Below are positions 1 to 8,344 of a DNA stretch of 62,217 nt, one piece after another. The stretch spans positions 1 through 62,217 of the forward strand of contig JAIVHB010000137.1 of the NCBI GenBank assembly GCA_020201275.1. Reading direction: 5' to 3'. The position numbers and the translations under genes are program-made. Position 1 is the first letter of the stretch; every line of letters begins with the position of its first letter. Below the pieces are notes generated by a model, which had not been told where the DNA came from, ran no database searches, and worked only from the letters and a program-made list of their open reading frames with translations. Origin of the DNA: Rhodothermaceae bacterium. GTDB lineage: Bacteria; Bacteroidota; Rhodothermia; Balneolales; Cyclonatronaceae.

Positions 1-1311
1 GATTCCGACAGCAAGCAGCTTACTCGAATTTATGGTGTCTCTTTTCCCAAGAAATCGATGCTCGACGAGTACCTGTTGTTGCTTGAAGAAGCAAAAAAGC
101 GCGATCACAAGAAGCTGGGGAAAGAGCTCGGCATCTATATGATCGACAGTATGATCGGCACCGGGCTGCCTGTGTGGCTTCCAAACGGGACCATTCTGCG
201 GCGCACCCTTGAGGCTTTCCTTCGTGATGAACAGGCTAACAGGGGTTATCAGGAAGTAATAACACCGCATATCGGAAATCTCTCCCTCTACAAGACATCC
301 GGCCACTATCCCTACTATGCCGATTCACAGTACGATCCGATCAAGGTCGACGATGAAGAGTATCTGCTCAAACCCATGAACTGCCCGCATCATCACCGGA
401 TTTACTCCAACAAGATGCACAGTTACAGGGATCTGCCGGTGCGGTTGTCAGAATTTGGCACAGTGTACCGCTACGAACAGTCCGGTGAACTCACTGGCCT
501 GACCCGTGTGAGGGGCTTTACCCAGGACGATGCCCATATTTACTGTACCCAGGACCAGCTCAAGGATGAGATCAAAAACTGTATTGAACTCACACAACTT
601 GTGTTCAAAACATTCGATATGCCGGTCGACATCCGCCTCTCTTACCGCGACGACGATGAGACTAAGTTCGGGGGTGATGCCGAATACTGGGAACGTGCCC
701 AGAAAGAGATCCGGGAAGTGGTCGATGAAATGGGCCTCGAATATACGGTTGCCCTCGGGGAGGCCAGTTTCTATGGTCCCAAAATTGACTTTATCATTCG
801 TGATGCAATCGGGCGTAAATGGCAGCTTGGAACTGTGCAGGTCGATTATGTAATGCCAGAACGGTTCGACCTCACCTACGTTGGTGCCGACAATCAGAAA
901 CACCGCCCGGTCATTATTCACAGGGCCCCGTTCGGATCGATGGAACGGTTCGTAAGCATTCTAATCGAACATTTTGCAGGGAATTTCCCACTGTGGCTTA
1001 GTCCGGTTCAGGCAGTTCTCATTCCGGTATCCGACGCCTTCAATGAGCTGTGTGAAGACTATCTCAAAGCGTTAAAAAAAGAAGGCATGCGTGTTGAAAT
1101 TAATGACCGAAGTGAGCAAATTGGGGCCAAAATACGTGAGGCTGAGACATCCAAGGTTCCCTATATGCTCATTGTGGGTGACAAGGAGAAACAGAACAGG
1201 TCTGTTTCCGTTAGAAAACACAGAAAGGGTGATATTGGCCAGTTCACACTTACCGATTTTATTAATCGTCTGAAAGACGAAATCAACAACAAAGCACTAC
1301 CCGATAACTAA
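1..1311 (+). CDS. thrS: Threonyl-tRNA synthetase, 3' part (5' end outside window)
   Basis: Charges tRNA-Thr with threonine in the cytoplasm. The reading frame is open from base 1; the residues before the first ATG at 58 (ending RIYGVSFPKK) already match the family, so 58 is not the real start and the TGS and editing domains lie upstream of the window. Visible are the class II catalytic core: the zinc site with MNCPHH near 376-393, motif 2 (TRVRGFTQDDAH, about 505-540), motif 3 (HRAPFGSMERF, about 919-951) and the C-terminal anticodon-binding domain after about 1000. The core is full length and undamaged. It is followed after 17 nt by infC, the usual thrS-infC-rpmI-rplT order, suggesting one transcript. 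Confidence 0.97.
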   Translation, partial: DSDSKQLTRIYGVSFPKKSMLDEYLLLLEEAKKRDHKKLGKELGIYMIDSMIGTGLPVWLPNGTILRRTLEAFLRDEQANRGYQEVITPHIGNLSLYKTSGHYPYYADSQYDPIKVDDEEYLLKPMNCPHHHRIYSNKMHSYRDLPVRLSEFGTVYRYEQSGELTGLTRVRGFTQDDAHIYCTQDQLKDEIKNCIELTQLVFKTFDMPVDIRLSYRDDDETKFGGDAEYWERAQKEIREVVDEMGLEYTVALGEASFYGPKIDFIIRDAIGRKWQLGTVQVDYVMPERFDLTYVGADNQKHRPVIIHRAPFGSMERFVSILIEHFAGNFPLWLSPVQAVLIPVSDAFNELCEDYLKALKKEGMRVEINDRSEQIGAKIREAETSKVPYMLIVGDKEKQNRSVSVRKHRKGDIGQFTLTDFINRLKDEINNKALPDN

Positions 1312-1317
1312 CCAATT

Positions 1318-1331
1318 GGAGTCTATCTATC
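1318..1331 (+). promoter_or_regulatory. Ribosome binding site and non-canonical AUC start of infC
   Basis: GGAG at 1318-1321 lies 7 nt before an ATC at 1329. No ATG, GTG or TTG sits in the infC frame between the thrS stop and the conserved IF3 N-terminus. In bacteria infC commonly starts with AUU, AUC or AUA, and IF3 represses its own synthesis by rejecting such codons. The same autoregulation is inferred here. Confidence 0.75.
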
Positions 1332-1862
1332 GCAAAGTATTATAAACCAGTACGAGACGAAAACAGGGAGCGGATCAATGAAGAAATCACCGCTCTGAAA
1401 ATCCGGTTAATTAAACCTGATAATGAACACGTCATAGTTTCCCGGGACGAGGCACTTCGTATTGCCGAGACCAGTAACCTCGATCTGGTTGAGGTTGCCC
1501 CGAATGCAGCCCCTCCTGTCTGCCGCATCATGGATTACGGGAAGTTTCAGTTTGAAAAAAGGAAGAAAGAGAAAGAGGCAAAAAAGAAGCAGCACGTAAT
1601 TTCTGTGAAGGAACTGCGATTCAGGCCTCATACCGACGACCACGACTACGATTTCAAAATTCGACATGCCCGCAAATTCCTGGGTGAGGGCAATAAAGTT
1701 AAAGCAACTGTTCAATTCCGGGGCCGCGATATTATCTACAGCGACAAGGGCCGCGAGCTTCTCGATCGCTTCTCAAGCGATCTGAGCGATGTGAGCAAAA
1801 TCGAATCGGCGGCCATGCTTGAAGGCAAGCGGATGTCAATGATCCTGACACCGGCCAAATAG
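1329..1862 (+). CDS. infC: Translation initiation factor IF-3
   Basis: IF3 binds the 30S subunit, keeps it apart from 50S and proofreads initiator tRNA and start codon. The first ATG in frame (1530) falls in the middle of the conserved segment VCRIMDYGKF, so it cannot be the start. Upstream codons give RINEEITALKIRLI and LDLVEVAPNA, the expected IF3 N-terminal domain. Starting at ATC 1329, with GGAG 7 nt before it, gives 177 residues, the usual family length. A lysine-rich linker (about residues 73-85) separates the N- and C-terminal domains; the C-terminal domain ends with MSMILTPAK. It lies between thrS and rpmI. Confidence 0.95.
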   Translation: MAKYYKPVRDENRERINEEITALKIRLIKPDNEHVIVSRDEALRIAETSNLDLVEVAPNAAPPVCRIMDYGKFQFEKRKKEKEAKKKQHVISVKELRFRPHTDDHDYDFKIRHARKFLGEGNKVKATVQFRGRDIIYSDKGRELLDRFSSDLSDVSKIESAAMLEGKRMSMILTPAK

Positions 1863-1943
1863 CAAAGAATTATTGAGTCGTAGTTGATTTTATCGTATTT
1901 TGTGGGCTTCCGCGAAAATAATGTTAACGCATAGATTTTTGAC

Positions 1944-2141
1944 ATGCCCAAGATGAAAACCAACAGTGGTGCTAAAAAACGTTTCCGCTTTACCGCCAGT
2001 GGTAAAGTGAAGCGCAAGAAAGCTTTCCACAGTCATATTCTAACCAAAAAAAGCCCGAAGCGGAAACGCAATCTGAGAACGGCCACCCTCGTGCACCCCA
2101 CGAACATGACCGCTATCAAAGAGCTGTTACCAAACGGATAA
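1944..2141 (+). CDS. rpmI: 50S ribosomal protein L35
   Basis: A small basic protein of 65 residues with the typical start [14 protein letters not shown] and the motif [14 protein letters not shown]. It belongs to the large ribosomal subunit. It lies 81 nt after infC and 26 nt before rplT. The intervals before rpmI and rplT are where L20-responsive control structures occur in other bacteria, but I could not model one here. Length and sequence are normal for the family. Confidence 0.97.
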   Translation: MPKMKTNSGAKKRFRFTASGKVKRKKAFHSHILTKKSPKRKRNLRTATLVHPTNMTAIKELLPNG

Positions 2142-2167
2142 TTTTAACTCACTAAAAGACCAGAAAA

Positions 2168-2515
2168 ATGCCACGTTCCTCAAATAATGTGGCTTCCCGT
2201 CGCCGTCGCAAAAAGATATTAAATGAAGCGAAAGGTTACTGGGGTTCCAGAAGCAAGGTCTACAGCGTTGCAAAAAACGCTGTCGAGAAAGCTCTTCAAT
2301 ACCAGTACCGCGACAGGAAAGCCAGAAAACGCGAATTCAGAAAACTCTGGATAATCCGGATCAATGCCGGTGCAAGACTCAACGAAGTATCCTACTCCCA
2401 GCTTATGGGGGCCATGAAAACCAAAAACATGGAGATTAACCGGAAAGTGCTTGCCGACCTGGCGCTTCATGAACCGGAAACATTCGCGGCCATCGTAAAA
2501 CAGGCCGTTAACTAG
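2168..2515 (+). CDS. rplT: 50S ribosomal protein L20
   Basis: This 115-residue protein binds 23S rRNA early in large-subunit assembly. The sequence has the arginine-rich N-terminus ([20 protein letters not shown]), the [15 protein letters not shown] segment and the C-terminal globular part with INAGAR and [10 protein letters not shown]. In several phyla L20 also represses its own operon. The gene is followed at once by a strong intrinsic terminator, which separates the infC-rpmI-rplT unit from pheST. Confidence 0.97.
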   Translation: MPRSSNNVASRRRRKKILNEAKGYWGSRSKVYSVAKNAVEKALQYQYRDRKARKREFRKLWIIRINAGARLNEVSYSQLMGAMKTKNMEINRKVLADLALHEPETFAAIVKQAVN

Positions 2516-2533
2516 TTTCCCATTTGCTCGTTA

Positions 2534-2571
2534 AGCCGGCAGTAATCAAATCTACTGCCGGCTTTTTTTTT
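2534..2571 (+). terminator. Intrinsic terminator after rplT
   Basis: AGCCGGCAGTA (2534-2544) pairs perfectly with TACTGCCGGCT (2553-2563) around an 8-nt loop and is followed by an unbroken T run. It sits between the rplT stop and the pheS start, so it ends the ribosomal protein operon or acts as an attenuator for pheST. Confidence 0.9.
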
Positions 2572-2590
2572 ACAACCGATATAAAGCAAT

Positions 2591-3586
2591 ATGGCTACCG
2601 AACAGATTTTGAAGGAAATCCGGGAATTTCCGATCACCACACCGACCGAACTTGAAGAGTTCAGACTTGCCTTTCTATCAAAAAAAGGAAAAGTAGCAAC
2701 CCTTTTTGCCGGAATGGGCAAACTTCCACCTGAACAACGGGCTGACTTCGGCAAGCAGGCAAACGAAGTTAAACAGATTGCCCAGCAAAAATTTGAGAAC
2801 GCACGCGACACCCTCGAACAGGGCAAGGCCTCATTTACCTCAGCCCGCGACGATATATCACTGCAGGCTCCGCGGCAGCAGCTTGGGTCGTTGCACCCGC
2901 TTACACAGACCCTTGACGAGATAAAAAGCGTATTCTTCCGGCTTGGCTTCTCTATTGCATTTGGCCCGGAGCTGGAAGATGATTTTCACAATTTTTCGGC
3001 ACTCAATTTTCCTCCCGAACACCCGGCCCGCGACATGCAGGACACATTCTATGTTCGTAAGGATGTTGAAAACCCCCGAAAGGACCTTCTGCTCAGAACA
3101 CATACTTCGCCGGTTCAAATCCGCAAAATGCTGGAACAGAAGCCTCCGATACGCTCAATTATGCCTGGTCGTGTTTACCGTAATGAAGCGGTTACCGCCA
3201 AATCATACTTCCTGTTTCATCAGGTTGAAGCCCTGTATGTAGACAGAAATGTGACCTTTGCCGAACTAAAGGATACGCTCATCATCCTTGCCGAAATGAT
3301 TTTCGAAAAGGAACTGAAGTACAGAATGCGTCCCTCCTTTTTCCCTTTTACCGAGCCCAGCCTGGAAATGGACATCTGGAACCCGGTAAAGAACCAATGG
3401 CTCGAAATTCTCGGAGCAGGTATGGTGCATCCCAATGTACTTCGCTCCGTGAATCTGGACCCCGAGGAATACACAGGCTTCGCGCTTGGCATGGGTATTG
3501 AACGCATCGCCAAACTGCGCTACGAAATAGGCGACATCCGTACCTTTTACGAGAATGATGTGCGGTTCCTCGACCAATTTGTTTAA
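2591..3586 (+). CDS. pheS: Phenylalanyl-tRNA synthetase alpha subunit
   Basis: Catalytic subunit of the (alpha-beta)2 enzyme that charges tRNA-Phe. The N-terminal coiled coil (about residues 1-85) is followed by the class II core: motif 2 around GRVYRNEAVTAKSY and motif 3 in GFALGMGIERIAKLRY near the C-terminus. At 331 residues it has the usual length and no damage. It starts 20 nt after the rplT terminator and is followed after 27 nt by pheT. Confidence 0.97.
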   Translation: MATEQILKEIREFPITTPTELEEFRLAFLSKKGKVATLFAGMGKLPPEQRADFGKQANEVKQIAQQKFENARDTLEQGKASFTSARDDISLQAPRQQLGSLHPLTQTLDEIKSVFFRLGFSIAFGPELEDDFHNFSALNFPPEHPARDMQDTFYVRKDVENPRKDLLLRTHTSPVQIRKMLEQKPPIRSIMPGRVYRNEAVTAKSYFLFHQVEALYVDRNVTFAELKDTLIILAEMIFEKELKYRMRPSFFPFTEPSLEMDIWNPVKNQWLEILGAGMVHPNVLRSVNLDPEEYTGFALGMGIERIAKLRYEIGDIRTFYENDVRFLDQFV

Positions 3587-3613
3587 CCCCTTTCGATTGT
3601 ATTATTACCGTTT

Positions 3614-5863
3614 ATGAAAATTTCCTACAACTGGCTAAAACAGTATATCGACATCGATTTAACAGCTGAACAAGTTGCTGAATCACTAACTCTTACAGGA
3701 CTTGAAGTAGAAGAGATCGAACATATTGGCAGCAACTTCAATGGTATTGTTGTCGGTGAAGTGCTTTCTGTCAGGCCACATGAAAATGCAGACCGCCTTA
3801 CCGTTTGTACCATGAATGCGGGCACGGGTACAAATCTTCAGATTATTTGCGGGGCACCCAATGTAAGAGCCGGGCAGAAGGTGCCTGTGGCCATGGTGGG
3901 ATCTGTACTGCCAATCAAACTGGAGGACGGCAGTAATCTGGTCATCAGAAAAGCCAAAATCCGCGGTGTGGCATCAGAAGGTATGATTTGTGCTGAAGAC
4001 GAACTCGGCCTTGGCGACGATCACTCCGGCATCATGGTGCTTAGCCCTGACATTGAACCGGGAACACTTGCTGCCGTAACTGGTCATCCGCTCAAACTGC
4101 CGGATAACCCTTCTGCAGGTCATACCTCTACGATTGCCGACCGGATAGATATCAGCATTGAAAACCCTGACAAATGTTATCGCTATGTCGGGATGATGGT
4201 TGAGAATGTTACGGTCGGCCCGTCGCCTGACTGGCTTCAGAACCGGCTCAGGGCTATAGGCCTTAGGCCGATCAACAATGTGGTCGATGTTACCAATTAT
4301 GTGATGTATGAATTCGGGCAGCCGCTGCACGCGTTCGATTACGAGCGGATTTCTGGTAAAACCATCGTTGTTAAAGACTACAACCGTGAAATCCCGTTTA
4401 CAACGCTCGACGATAGTGAGCGAAACGTTCCCGCAGGCGCAATTTTCATATGCGACGGTGATAAACCTGTTGCTATTGGAGGAATCATGGGCGGGATAAA
4501 CTCCGAAATTGCCGATACCACATCAACGGTGTTCATCGAGAGTGCCAGCTTCAATCCGGTTAGTGTTCGAAAGACCTCAAAATCACTAACCCTGCAAACC
4601 GATTCCTCCTACCGCTTTGAACGAGGGGTTGATCCGAATATTACCAGAATAGCCGCGGCCAGATGTGCCGATCTGATAGCAGAAATATCGGGCGGCACCA
4701 TTATCGACGGTACTACTGATGTGTATCCAAATGAAATCAAACCTTTACAGGTTAATCTCCGGCCTTCTTTTCTGAAACGGATACTTGGTACTGAAATCGA
4801 AACCGATACTGTTACCGCCATTCTGCAAAGGCTCGGCTTCCAGCCGGATAACAAGGGAACCGTAATTGAGTGCCTGGTTCCCACCTTCAGACCGGATGTA
4901 ACCATGGAAATCGACCTTGTTGAGGAAGTCGCCCGGATTTACAACTACAACAATATCCCCACAACGGGTCGAATTGCATTTTCAAAACCATCCCTTCTTC
5001 CAAAAGAAGAAACGTTCCAGGCGCTGCTTCGCGATACGGCAAAAGCCATGGGGTTCCAGGAAATCTATACCAACTCCCTTCTCCCCGATCAGGTAGCCGC
5101 TACATTTACGGATGCTGATCACCTGCTTTCTACGCTGAACCCCATCTCCAAAGACCAGTCGCTGCTCAGGCCCACACTTGGCTATGGATTTCTTAAAACT
5201 GTAGCCTACAATTTCAACCGTCTTGCCGAAGGTGTTCGCCTGTTCGAACTGGGAAACATATTTACAAAGACCGGCAATGGAACGTACCACCAGGGTATCC
5301 GGGAAGAGGCCGTTCTGCTGCTTGGTGTAGCGGGCCAACGGTCGCGTGAGCACTGGACATCACCTGCTGCAGATTATACAGTTCACGACCTGAAATCCGC
5401 TTTTGAGGCCATTGCACGAAAACTCCGCCTGCATTTTGAACAGGATGTAACAGAAAACCGGATCAACTACACCTGCTCCGGCATGGCGCGCCCGGCCTAC
5501 TACGGTGAGCTTAATGTTCCGGCACTGCAGGGCCTGTACTATCAAAATGATGTACTCACGTACAAGCCGGTACCAAAATATCCGCCATTCGATTTCGATT
5601 TTGCAGTTATTGTAAGCAACACAGTGGCGGCGGGCGACCTTGAAAGTGTAACCAGGAAAGAAGCGGGGCCCCTGCTCAGCAGCCTGGATGTTTTTGATAT
5701 TTTTGAGGGTAACCCCTTACAGGACAATGAGAAAAGCGTTGCTTTCAGACTTCGTTTTATTGATGATGATAAAACATTGACTATCAAAGATGTACAAGCT
5801 ATTATTGGAAAAATTCTTGGCAAGCTCGAAAAAATGTATAATGCGAAGCTGAGATCTCAATAA
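3614..5863 (+). CDS. pheT: Phenylalanyl-tRNA synthetase beta subunit, probable internal in-frame deletion
   Basis: Partner of PheS; carries the tRNA-binding and editing domains. Visible are the N-terminal EMAP-type tRNA-binding domain (about residues 40-150), the B3/B4 region, B5, the catalytic-like core and the C-terminal FDX-ACB domain starting near KYPPFDFDF. At 749 residues it is short for the family, usually near 800. The gap is at about residues 150-153 (nt 4060-4072): DIEPGT runs straight into LAAVTGHPLKLP, skipping the roughly 35 residues that normally contain the conserved GLTPNR-x-D motif. The reading frame is kept. The next gene starts 10 nt after the stop. Confidence 0.93.
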   Translation: MKISYNWLKQYIDIDLTAEQVAESLTLTGLEVEEIEHIGSNFNGIVVGEVLSVRPHENADRLTVCTMNAGTGTNLQIICGAPNVRAGQKVPVAMVGSVLPIKLEDGSNLVIRKAKIRGVASEGMICAEDELGLGDDHSGIMVLSPDIEPGTLAAVTGHPLKLPDNPSAGHTSTIADRIDISIENPDKCYRYVGMMVENVTVGPSPDWLQNRLRAIGLRPINNVVDVTNYVMYEFGQPLHAFDYERISGKTIVVKDYNREIPFTTLDDSERNVPAGAIFICDGDKPVAIGGIMGGINSEIADTTSTVFIESASFNPVSVRKTSKSLTLQTDSSYRFERGVDPNITRIAAARCADLIAEISGGTIIDGTTDVYPNEIKPLQVNLRPSFLKRILGTEIETDTVTAILQRLGFQPDNKGTVIECLVPTFRPDVTMEIDLVEEVARIYNYNNIPTTGRIAFSKPSLLPKEETFQALLRDTAKAMGFQEIYTNSLLPDQVAATFTDADHLLSTLNPISKDQSLLRPTLGYGFLKTVAYNFNRLAEGVRLFELGNIFTKTGNGTYHQGIREEAVLLLGVAGQRSREHWTSPAADYTVHDLKSAFEAIARKLRLHFEQDVTENRINYTCSGMARPAYYGELNVPALQGLYYQNDVLTYKPVPKYPPFDFDFAVIVSNTVAAGDLESVTRKEAGPLLSSLDVFDIFEGNPLQDNEKSVAFRLRFIDDDKTLTIKDVQAIIGKILGKLEKMYNAKLRSQ

Positions 5864-5873
5864 TCCGGTTATC

Positions 5874-6125
5874 ATGGCAGATAACAAACATCCTTCATAC
5901 GACGAAATGGAACAGACCCTGGTAAAAATTCACAGGGAGCTAAATAAACTGCGGGCAAGATGCGAACAGCTTCACGGGCAGAACGAAAAGATGCGAAGTG
6001 AACTCACTGAATTGAAAACCCGTGGTAAAAGCTTTTTTGACGGCATGACCGAGAAAGACCGCATGGCCTGTAAACAGCAGATCAGCAATCTCATCAGCCG
6101 TATTGACACCTATCTACCTGAATGA
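5874..6125 (+). CDS. Small coiled-coil protein upstream of zapA
   Basis: This 83-residue soluble protein has no signal peptide. A long heptad-type helix (about residues 12-50, rich in E, K, L and R) is followed by a short second helix. It starts 10 nt after pheT, and its stop codon overlaps the zapA start by 4 nt, so the two are probably translationally coupled. Small coiled-coil genes in this position are common next to zapA, and a ZapB-like partner role in Z-ring assembly is possible. That is inference from position and shape only; no family motif is recognised. Confidence 0.8.
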   Translation: MADNKHPSYDEMEQTLVKIHRELNKLRARCEQLHGQNEKMRSELTELKTRGKSFFDGMTEKDRMACKQQISNLISRIDTYLPE

Positions 6126-6436
6126 TCATGAAATCGATAAAAGTCAGCATCCTGGGCCGTCAGTATCCGTTGCGGGTTAACGAAGCGGACGTCGACATGA
6201 TGTATGAAATAGCAGCCTATGTGGATGAACGCTTCCGCACTTTCAAGAAAGAGCTCATCAACCAGAACGATACCACGATAATGGTACTTGCCTGCCTCAG
6301 CATTGCCGAAGATTATTTCGTGGCAAAAAACAAGGCTAACGGCCCACAGCAATCCGATAAAGCACTCCCTGAGATTAATTCGTCGCTGAATCAACTTTTA
6401 GCTGAAATTAAATCTCTAAATCACGATATTACATAA
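6122..6436 (+). CDS. zapA: Cell division protein ZapA
   Basis: ZapA bundles FtsZ filaments at the division site. The 104-residue sequence has the family's N-terminal head (SIKVSILGRQYPLRV), the segment DVDMMYEIAAYVDERF and a C-terminal helical region suited to coiled-coil dimerisation. Two starts are possible: ATG 6122, overlapping the previous gene by 4 nt, or ATG 6128, which gives MKSIKV and looks more typical. The structured RNA that follows is in the position where many bacteria carry the 6S RNA gene. Confidence 0.9.
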   Translation: MIMKSIKVSILGRQYPLRVNEADVDMMYEIAAYVDERFRTFKKELINQNDTTIMVLACLSIAEDYFVAKNKANGPQQSDKALPEINSSLNQLLAEIKSLNHDIT

Positions 6437-6472
6437 AGCCAGTATGGCTTTATATTCGATCTTTTAAATATT

Positions 6473-6652
6473 ACCGGTGAGGCAGACTTATCGGGCATAG
6501 CATGAACGATAACTATAAGAAAGGGAGCTCATCTTTAGTTGGCAATAACATGCCTCAATCCTTTGGATTAGTGGACGTTAGACCCAATTAAGCGGGTTCC
6601 CACCGTGTTAAGATACGGTTCTTTGCTAGCCCCTGCTTTACCGGTTTTTTTT
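6473..6652 (+). ncRNA. ssrS: Probable 6S RNA
   Basis: The 250-nt gap between zapA and ymdB has no credible ORF but is strongly structured. ACCGGTGAGGCAG (6473-6485) pairs over 13 positions, with three G-U pairs, with CTGCTTTACCGGT (6633-6645), closing a rod of about 170 nt that ends directly in a run of eight T. Inside on the 3' side are two hairpins: GACCC (6581-6585) with GGGTT (6594-6598), and ACCGT with ACGGT around 6602-6620. Size, long closing stem, open middle and location right after zapA fit 6S RNA, the sigma70-holoenzyme regulator. The assignment rests on structure and synteny, not on a covariance-model match. Confidence 0.6.
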
Positions 6653-6682
6653 CCGAACCGGCCGGTAATCCGGCTTTTTTTT
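6640..6682 (+). terminator. Tandem terminator hairpins after the 6S-like RNA
   Basis: ACCGGTT (6640-6646) can pair with AACCGG (6656-6661) across the T run, and GCCGG (6661-6665) pairs with CCGGC (6670-6674) followed by T8 (6675-6682). The second is a simple intrinsic terminator just before ymdB; the first overlaps the closing stem of the RNA. Confidence 0.7.
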
Positions 6683-6686
6683 ATCC

Positions 6687-7499
6687 ATGTCAAAACAGAT
6701 TAACATTCTTTTTATCGGCGATATCGTCGGTGAACCCGGTCTCGGTATCGTCGAAACCCTGCTCCCCTCACTACGCAGCAAATACAAGGCTGATTTCATT
6801 ATTGCCAACGGCGAAAATTCCCATGAGGGAATGGGGCTTAACGAAGAGATTGTTAAAAATCTGTATTCCCATGGGGTTGATGTAATTACCGGTGGCAATC
6901 ACAGCTTTGCCAAATGGAAGATATACCCCTACATGAAAACCGACCCAAATCTTCTCAGGCCCATGAACTATCCGAGAGGTGCACATGGTTTCGGATATGG
7001 TATTTATCCGGTAAACGGTACAGCTCTGAAAATTGGGGTGATTAATCTGCAGGGACGAACTTTCATGCAAGCCATCGACGATCCCTTCCGCACAGCTGAG
7101 TGGGTAATAGATAAAATCAGGGAAGAGACCAATATCATTTTTGTGGATTTCCATGCAGAAGCCACTGCAGAAAAAATGGCATTTGGCTGGCACGTTGACG
7201 GTCTGGTTTCAGCCGTAGTTGGAACCCATACCCACATTCCAACCAACGATGCCCGTATTTTGCCCAAAGGAACAGGATATATCACCGATTCCGGCATGAC
7301 CGGATCCTACAATTCGGTAATCGGTATGGAAAAAGATGTGGCGATAAAACGCTTCCTTCTCGGTACACCCCACAAATACAGTGTGGCCAATGGCGATAAC
7401 AGGTTTTCAGGTGTGTTGGTAACCATAGATACAGAAACGGCACATTGCACGTACATTGAACCTGTACTGTTTCCTGCATTCAGAAACTCAAAAGATTGA
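6687..7499 (+). CDS. ymdB: YmdB-family metallophosphoesterase
   Basis: This 270-residue dinuclear-metal phosphodiesterase belongs to the TIGR00282 family; members hydrolyse 2',3'-cyclic nucleotides in vitro. Metal-site residues are visible: D12 in FIGDIVGEPG, E43 and N44 in NGEN, N71 and H72 in GGNHSF, the DFHAEATAEK block (about 153-162) and GTHTHIPT (about 178-185). Length is normal. The family often neighbours rny and zapA; no rny is seen here. The stop overlaps the next gene's ATG by one base, suggesting coupled translation with the ABC ATPase. Confidence 0.93.
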   Translation: MSKQINILFIGDIVGEPGLGIVETLLPSLRSKYKADFIIANGENSHEGMGLNEEIVKNLYSHGVDVITGGNHSFAKWKIYPYMKTDPNLLRPMNYPRGAHGFGYGIYPVNGTALKIGVINLQGRTFMQAIDDPFRTAEWVIDKIREETNIIFVDFHAEATAEKMAFGWHVDGLVSAVVGTHTHIPTNDARILPKGTGYITDSGMTGSYNSVIGMEKDVAIKRFLLGTPHKYSVANGDNRFSGVLVTIDTETAHCTYIEPVLFPAFRNSKD

Positions 7500-8185
7500 T
7501 GGATACCCTTCTGCAGGCTACAAACCTGATTAAGGATTATAAGTCCAAAGACGGCATTTCAACTCTCAGGGTGCTCGACGGGGTCGATATAAGCATCACA
7601 CGGGGAAGTATTATTTCCATTACCGGTGCAAGCGGTTCGGGAAAAAGTACACTGTTGCACATACTAGGCGGGCTAGACCGGCCAACAACCGGGGATGTTC
7701 TGTTCAGAAAGACCAACCTGAATGACCTCAGCGATGACAATCTGGCCGGTTTCAGAAATAAAAATCTCGGATTCATCTTTCAATTCCACCATCTTCTTCC
7801 CGAATTTACAGCCATCGAAAATGTTATGATGCCCGGGCTCATAGGCGGGGGCAGCATCGAAGAATTGAGAGGCAAAGCCTCTGACCTCCTCGGTAAATTC
7901 GGTCTTGTAAACAGGCAGGACCACCGCCCTTCTGAACTTTCGGGTGGGGAACAGCAGCGGGTTGCCGCAGCACGCGCGCTCATGAACGACCCTGATCTGA
8001 TTCTTGCCGATGAGCCTACCGGTAACCTGGATGACAAAAATACGGATGGCATGCTCGATCTCCTGTTTTCGCTTCGCGATCTGGATGAGATGACCCTTGT
8101 AATGGTTACTCACGACTTAAAGATAGCCGACCGGTGCGACGAACAGTTTGTACTGCACAAAGGGCAGCTTCGATTCAATGAATAG
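7499..8185 (+). CDS. lolD: LolD-type ABC transporter ATP-binding protein
   Basis: ATPase subunit of the LolCDE/MacB class, which in LolCDE powers release of lipoproteins from the inner membrane. The sequence has Walker A (GASGSGKST, about residues 42-50), the Q-loop ([12 protein letters not shown]), signature LSGGEQQR, Walker B ([12 protein letters not shown]) and the switch histidine (MVTHD). ATG 7499 gives 228 residues; a TTG one codon earlier is less likely. No LolC/E-type permease gene is in the window, so the membrane partner must be elsewhere. A related FtsE/MacB-type ATPase cannot be excluded. Confidence 0.88.
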   Translation: MDTLLQATNLIKDYKSKDGISTLRVLDGVDISITRGSIISITGASGSGKSTLLHILGGLDRPTTGDVLFRKTNLNDLSDDNLAGFRNKNLGFIFQFHHLLPEFTAIENVMMPGLIGGGSIEELRGKASDLLGKFGLVNRQDHRPSELSGGEQQRVAAARALMNDPDLILADEPTGNLDDKNTDGMLDLLFSLRDLDEMTLVMVTHDLKIADRCDEQFVLHKGQLRFNE

Positions 8186-8344
8186 GTAGCAAAGTTGACA
8201 GGTTTTAAAATTGACAGAACCGAATGCAGGAAATGAACAGGACGAAGACCTACTCGGAATCAAACCGATTACTGTTGCAACAGGACCAAAACAGTGATAA
8301 CTTTAGAACTTTTGAAATTGACAGCACGAAAATATTTTAACTGA
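8186..8344 (+). promoter_or_regulatory. AT-rich leader with repeated TTGACAG motifs
   Basis: Three TTGACAG copies occur at 8195, 8211 and 8318. The last two lie inside a near-perfect 15-nt direct repeat, TTTTAAAATTGACAG (8203-8217) and TTTTGAAATTGACAG (8310-8324), 107 nt apart. TTGACA resembles a sigma70 -35 box, but no convincing -10 box follows. The region lies just upstream of the TPR membrane protein and may carry its promoter. Confidence 0.35.

Noticed and set aside
448-921. 157-codon ORF on the minus strand inside thrS
   Set aside because: It is an antisense shadow of a well-conserved gene; its translation has no recognisable family features.
2219-2470. Minus-strand ORF across rplT
   Set aside because: Antisense to a ribosomal protein gene, with no protein motif.
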